From Collinsella sp. AM34-10 (GTDB lineage: Bacteria > Actinomycetota > Coriobacteriia > Coriobacteriales > Coriobacteriaceae), in contig NZ_QSIL01000010.1 in NCBI RefSeq assembly GCF_003469185.1, positions 1 through 42,318 on the forward strand: a stretch of DNA of 42,318 nt, given 5' to 3'. Below the pieces are notes generated by a model, which was given only the letters and a program-made list of their open reading frames with translations, was not told where the DNA came from and made no database searches. The translations under genes and the position numbers were made by a program. This document shows, piece by piece, positions 39,985 through 42,318 of this stretch (the first letter of the stretch is position 1; each line of letters opens with the position of its first letter).

Positions 39985-41076
39985 ATGAAGAAGAACAAGA
40001 ACTATGTGGACCTGAAGGACCAGCCTGTTCCCGAGGGCCAGCATCTGCTCGAGGTCGATGACCTTAAGATGTATTTCCATACCGAGGATGGCGTCGTTCG
40101 CGCTGTCGACGGTGTCTCCTACACGCTCGATCGCGGCGAGACCTTGGGCGTCGTCGGTGAGTCCGGCTCCGGTAAGTCCGTGACCGCCATGACCATCATG
40201 GGCCTCATTTCGATGCCTCCGGGAAAGATCGAGGGCGGCGACGTTCGCTATCGCGGTCGTTCTATCCTCGAAATGACCGAGGAAGAGATGCAGCACATTC
40301 GCGGTAACGATATCGCGATGATCTTCCAGGATCCTATGACCTCCTTGAACCCGGTCTATAAGATCGGTAAGCAGGTGGGCGAGGGTCTTCGCTTGCACCG
40401 TGGCTATTCCAAGCAGGAGGCGCTCAAGCGTGCCACCGAGCTTTTGGACCTCGTTGGCATTCCCGAGCCCGAGAAGCGTGTCAACGAATACCCGCACCAG
40501 TTCTCCGGCGGTATGCGTCAGCGCGTCATGATCGCCATGGCCCTTGCCTGTGATCCCGATATTCTGATTGCCGACGAGCCCACGACTGCCTTGGACGTTA
40601 CCATTCAGGCTCAGATTATTGAGCTTATGCAGGAGATGCAGGAGAAGAACGGCAACGCCATCATCATGATTACCCATGACCTGGGTGTTGTCGCCGATAT
40701 GGCCGATAAGATCATGGTTATGTACGCCGGCCGTCCCGTCGAGTTCGGTACTGCTGAGGAAATCTTCTACGAGAGCCGCCATCCCTACACCTGGGGTCTT
40801 ATCCGCTCCATCCCGGAGCAGGCTATCGATGAGAAGAAGCCGCTTACGCCGATTCACGGCAACCCGCCCTCGCTCATGAACCTGCCCGAGGGCTGCGTCT
40901 TCTCTCCTCGTTGCCCCTATGCGACGGACAAGTGCCGCAAGCAGCGCCCCGAGCGCGTTGTTACCGAGTCTGGTCATTACTCTGCGTGCCACTACTCCGG
41001 TGACCCCGAGTTCCTCAAGAACGCTCCTGAGACGTCCCGTACCCGCAAGGATTCCAAGAAGGGAGGCGAGGCGTAA
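39985..41076 (+). CDS. oppD: Oligopeptide ABC transporter ATPase OppD
   Basis: Nucleotide-binding subunit of 363 residues with Walker A GESGSGKS, signature FSGGMRQRV, Walker B ILIADEPTTALDV and the switch histidine in MITHDLGVV. The C-terminal extension has the cysteine-rich segment CVFSPRCPYATDKC, a site that in some OppD/OppF-type ATPases holds an Fe-S cluster; that role here is inferred. Its stop overlaps the oppF start by one base (TAATG), so translation is coupled. Confidence 0.94.
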   Translation: MKKNKNYVDLKDQPVPEGQHLLEVDDLKMYFHTEDGVVRAVDGVSYTLDRGETLGVVGESGSGKSVTAMTIMGLISMPPGKIEGGDVRYRGRSILEMTEEEMQHIRGNDIAMIFQDPMTSLNPVYKIGKQVGEGLRLHRGYSKQEALKRATELLDLVGIPEPEKRVNEYPHQFSGGMRQRVMIAMALACDPDILIADEPTTALDVTIQAQIIELMQEMQEKNGNAIIMITHDLGVVADMADKIMVMYAGRPVEFGTAEEIFYESRHPYTWGLIRSIPEQAIDEKKPLTPIHGNPPSLMNLPEGCVFSPRCPYATDKCRKQRPERVVTESGHYSACHYSGDPEFLKNAPETSRTRKDSKKGGEA

Positions 41077-42104
41077 TGGCAGATACCAACGAGCGTACTC
41101 CGCTGCTTAAGGTCGAGCACCTCTCTAAGGAGTTCCCCGCTGAGTCCGGCATGTTCGCCAAGCGCTTCTCCAAGCGTGTCGTCTCTGCTGTGAATGACAT
41201 TTCGTTCGAGATTTATCCGGGCGAGACCTTTGGCCTGGTCGGCGAGTCTGGCTGCGGTAAGTCCACCACGGGCCGCACCATCATGCGCCTGACCAAGCCG
41301 ACGGCAGGCAAAGTGTTCTTCCAGGGCAAAGACGTTGCCGAGATGAGCAAGCACGAGATCAAGGATATGCGTCGCGAGATGCAGTTCATCTTCCAGGACC
41401 CCTATGCTTCGCTCAACCCTCGCATGACCATCGGCGAGATTGTTTCTGAGCCCATGACCATTCATGGCGTGGGTACCAAGGAAGAGCGTATCGAGCGCGT
41501 CCGCGAGCTTCTCGACGTTGTCGGTCTGAACCCCGAGCACATCAACCGCTATCCGCACGAGTTCTCGGGCGGTCAGCGTCAGCGTGTCGGCATCGCCCGC
41601 GCCTTCGCTTTGAAGCCCAAGCTGATCATCTGCGACGAGCCCGTTTCCGCTCTGGATGTTTCCATTCAGGCCCAGGTTCTGAACCTGCTCAAGGAACTTC
41701 AGGACAAGTTTGGTACGGCGTATCTGTTTATCGCCCACGACCTGTCCGTCGTGCAGCACATCTCCGATCGCGTTGCCGTTATGTATCTGGGCAAGATGGT
41801 CGAGGTTTCGGACTGGAAGACGCTCTATAGCGAGCCTCACCATCCGTACACGCAGTCGCTGCTGTCTGCTGTGCCGGTGCCCGATCCTGATATCCAGAAG
41901 ACTCGTAAGCGCATCATCCTTGCCGGCGATCCGCCGTCACCGTTGGATCCGCCGACCGGTTGTCGTTTCCACACCCGCTGCCCGATCGCGCAGGACATCT
42001 GCTCCGAGAAGCTTCCTGAGTTTAAGGAAGTTGCCCCGGGCCACTGCTGCGCGTGTCACTTCGCCGAGCCGTTCCCGATCAAGGAATCGCACATCGACCT
42101 GTAG
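41076..42104 (+). CDS. oppF: Oligopeptide ABC transporter ATPase OppF
   Basis: Partner ATPase of OppD, 342 residues. Walker A GESGCGKST, signature FSGGQRQRVGIA, Walker B LIICDEPVSALDV and the switch histidine in FIAHDLSVV are intact. A C-terminal cysteine segment (CRFHTRCPIAQDIC and CACH) parallels that in OppD. It is the last gene of the operon and is followed by a strong terminator. Confidence 0.94.
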   Translation: MADTNERTPLLKVEHLSKEFPAESGMFAKRFSKRVVSAVNDISFEIYPGETFGLVGESGCGKSTTGRTIMRLTKPTAGKVFFQGKDVAEMSKHEIKDMRREMQFIFQDPYASLNPRMTIGEIVSEPMTIHGVGTKEERIERVRELLDVVGLNPEHINRYPHEFSGGQRQRVGIARAFALKPKLIICDEPVSALDVSIQAQVLNLLKELQDKFGTAYLFIAHDLSVVQHISDRVAVMYLGKMVEVSDWKTLYSEPHHPYTQSLLSAVPVPDPDIQKTRKRIILAGDPPSPLDPPTGCRFHTRCPIAQDICSEKLPEFKEVAPGHCCACHFAEPFPIKESHIDL

Positions 42105-42161
42105 TCGGTTGTTCTCGTCCGGGCCCGCCCTGGTGTTACTTTTCAGAACGTCCTCGGACAT

Positions 42162-42206
42162 GCAAGAAACCCCCGCTGCGCACTTCGTGCGGCGGGGGTT
42201 TCTTGC
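42162..42206 (+). terminator. Very strong bidirectional terminator
   Basis: A perfect 15-bp outer stem (GCAAGAAACCCCCGC, 42162-42176, with GCGGGGGTTTCTTGC, 42192-42206) is capped by an inner CGCAC/GTGCG stem. The A and T tracts are inside the stem (AAGAAA/TTTCTT), which suits termination from both strands between converging genes. Confidence 0.92.
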
Positions 42207-42218
42207 GTCCTGACGCTC

Positions 42219-42318
42219 CTATTTGGCAAGGTGTTTTTTAGAATCCATTTTGCGCTCGGCCTCGAAGGCCCGCCTGTCCCAATCGAGCGGAAGTCCGGCC
42301 TCGACCCATGCCTCGTAG
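42219..42318 (-). CDS. 3' end of an unidentified minus-strand gene
   Basis: On the minus strand a frame open from the window edge ends at TAG (42221-42219). The visible 32 C-terminal residues begin YEAWVEAGLPLDWD and end in the basic tail KKHLAK. The frame converges on the strong terminator, uses codons typical of the neighbourhood, and is therefore likely real. I do not recognise the family from so short a piece. Confidence 0.55.
   Translation of the reverse strand, partial: YEAWVEAGLPLDWDRRAFEAERKMDSKKHLAK

Noticed and set aside
42053..42241. A short plus-strand frame over the final terminator
   Set aside because: It starts inside oppF and runs through the 42162-42206 hairpin, with arginine- and proline-rich shadow composition.

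Overview
The window looks like chromosomal DNA from a high-GC Gram-positive of the class Coriobacteriia, most likely a gut Collinsella or close relative. This is inferred from the gene order, the GC-rich third codon positions in highly expressed genes, the strong AGGAGG-type ribosome binding sites and the gene content; there is no rRNA to confirm it. I see no insertion sequence, integrase, tRNA, rRNA or CRISPR array.

Region 1 (1-17825) is a housekeeping block: coaE, a membrane-anchored lytic transglycosylase, uvrB, then four minus-strand genes (a COG2509-type flavoprotein, a BaiN/HI0933-type flavoprotein, an Mrp-type Fe-S carrier ATPase and an LTA-synthase-type sulfatase), then uvrA, a YbaK-type aminoacyl-tRNA deacylase, murJ with an unusual 250-residue acidic N-terminal extension, and uvrC. 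All three subunits of the excision-repair nuclease lie within about 16.4 kb.

Region 2 (17826-28710) is a sialic-acid (N-acetylneuraminate) utilisation operon. It has a structured leader with paired palindromes, a Tat-type lipoprotein solute-binding protein, a permease, a permease-ATPase fusion and an ATPase (the same arrangement as SatABCD sialic-acid ABC transporters). These are followed by two tandem acetyl-esterase-fold proteins (the second lacks the nucleophilic serine), nanA, a ROK kinase (nanK) and nanE. Imported sialic acid would be de-O-acetylated, cleaved to ManNAc and pyruvate, phosphorylated and epimerised to GlcNAc-6-P. Large hairpins without U-tracts sit at module boundaries; two, of 95 and 98 nt, flank nanK. 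The operon ends in a clear terminator.

Region 3 (28722-35919) is rapZ-whiA, then gap, then pgk-tpiA-gpmI, then secG. In many actinobacteria uvrC-rapZ-yvcK-whiA-gap-pgk-tpiA-secG is a conserved series. Here it is interrupted between uvrC and rapZ by the whole sialic-acid operon, lacks yvcK between rapZ and whiA, and has gpmI between tpiA and secG.

Region 4 (36033-42206) is a second, complete oligopeptide ABC transporter operon (oppABCDF) with unfused subunits, closed by a very strong bidirectional terminator. The last 100 bases hold the 3' end of an unidentified minus-strand gene.

The points most worth a second look are the nucleophile-less esterase paralogue in the nan operon, the three phospho-threonine-like ETAV(F/Y)L repeats in MurJ, the long structured elements around nanK, the palindromes framing the candidate nan promoter, and the insertion of the nan operon into the conserved uvrC-rapZ junction.
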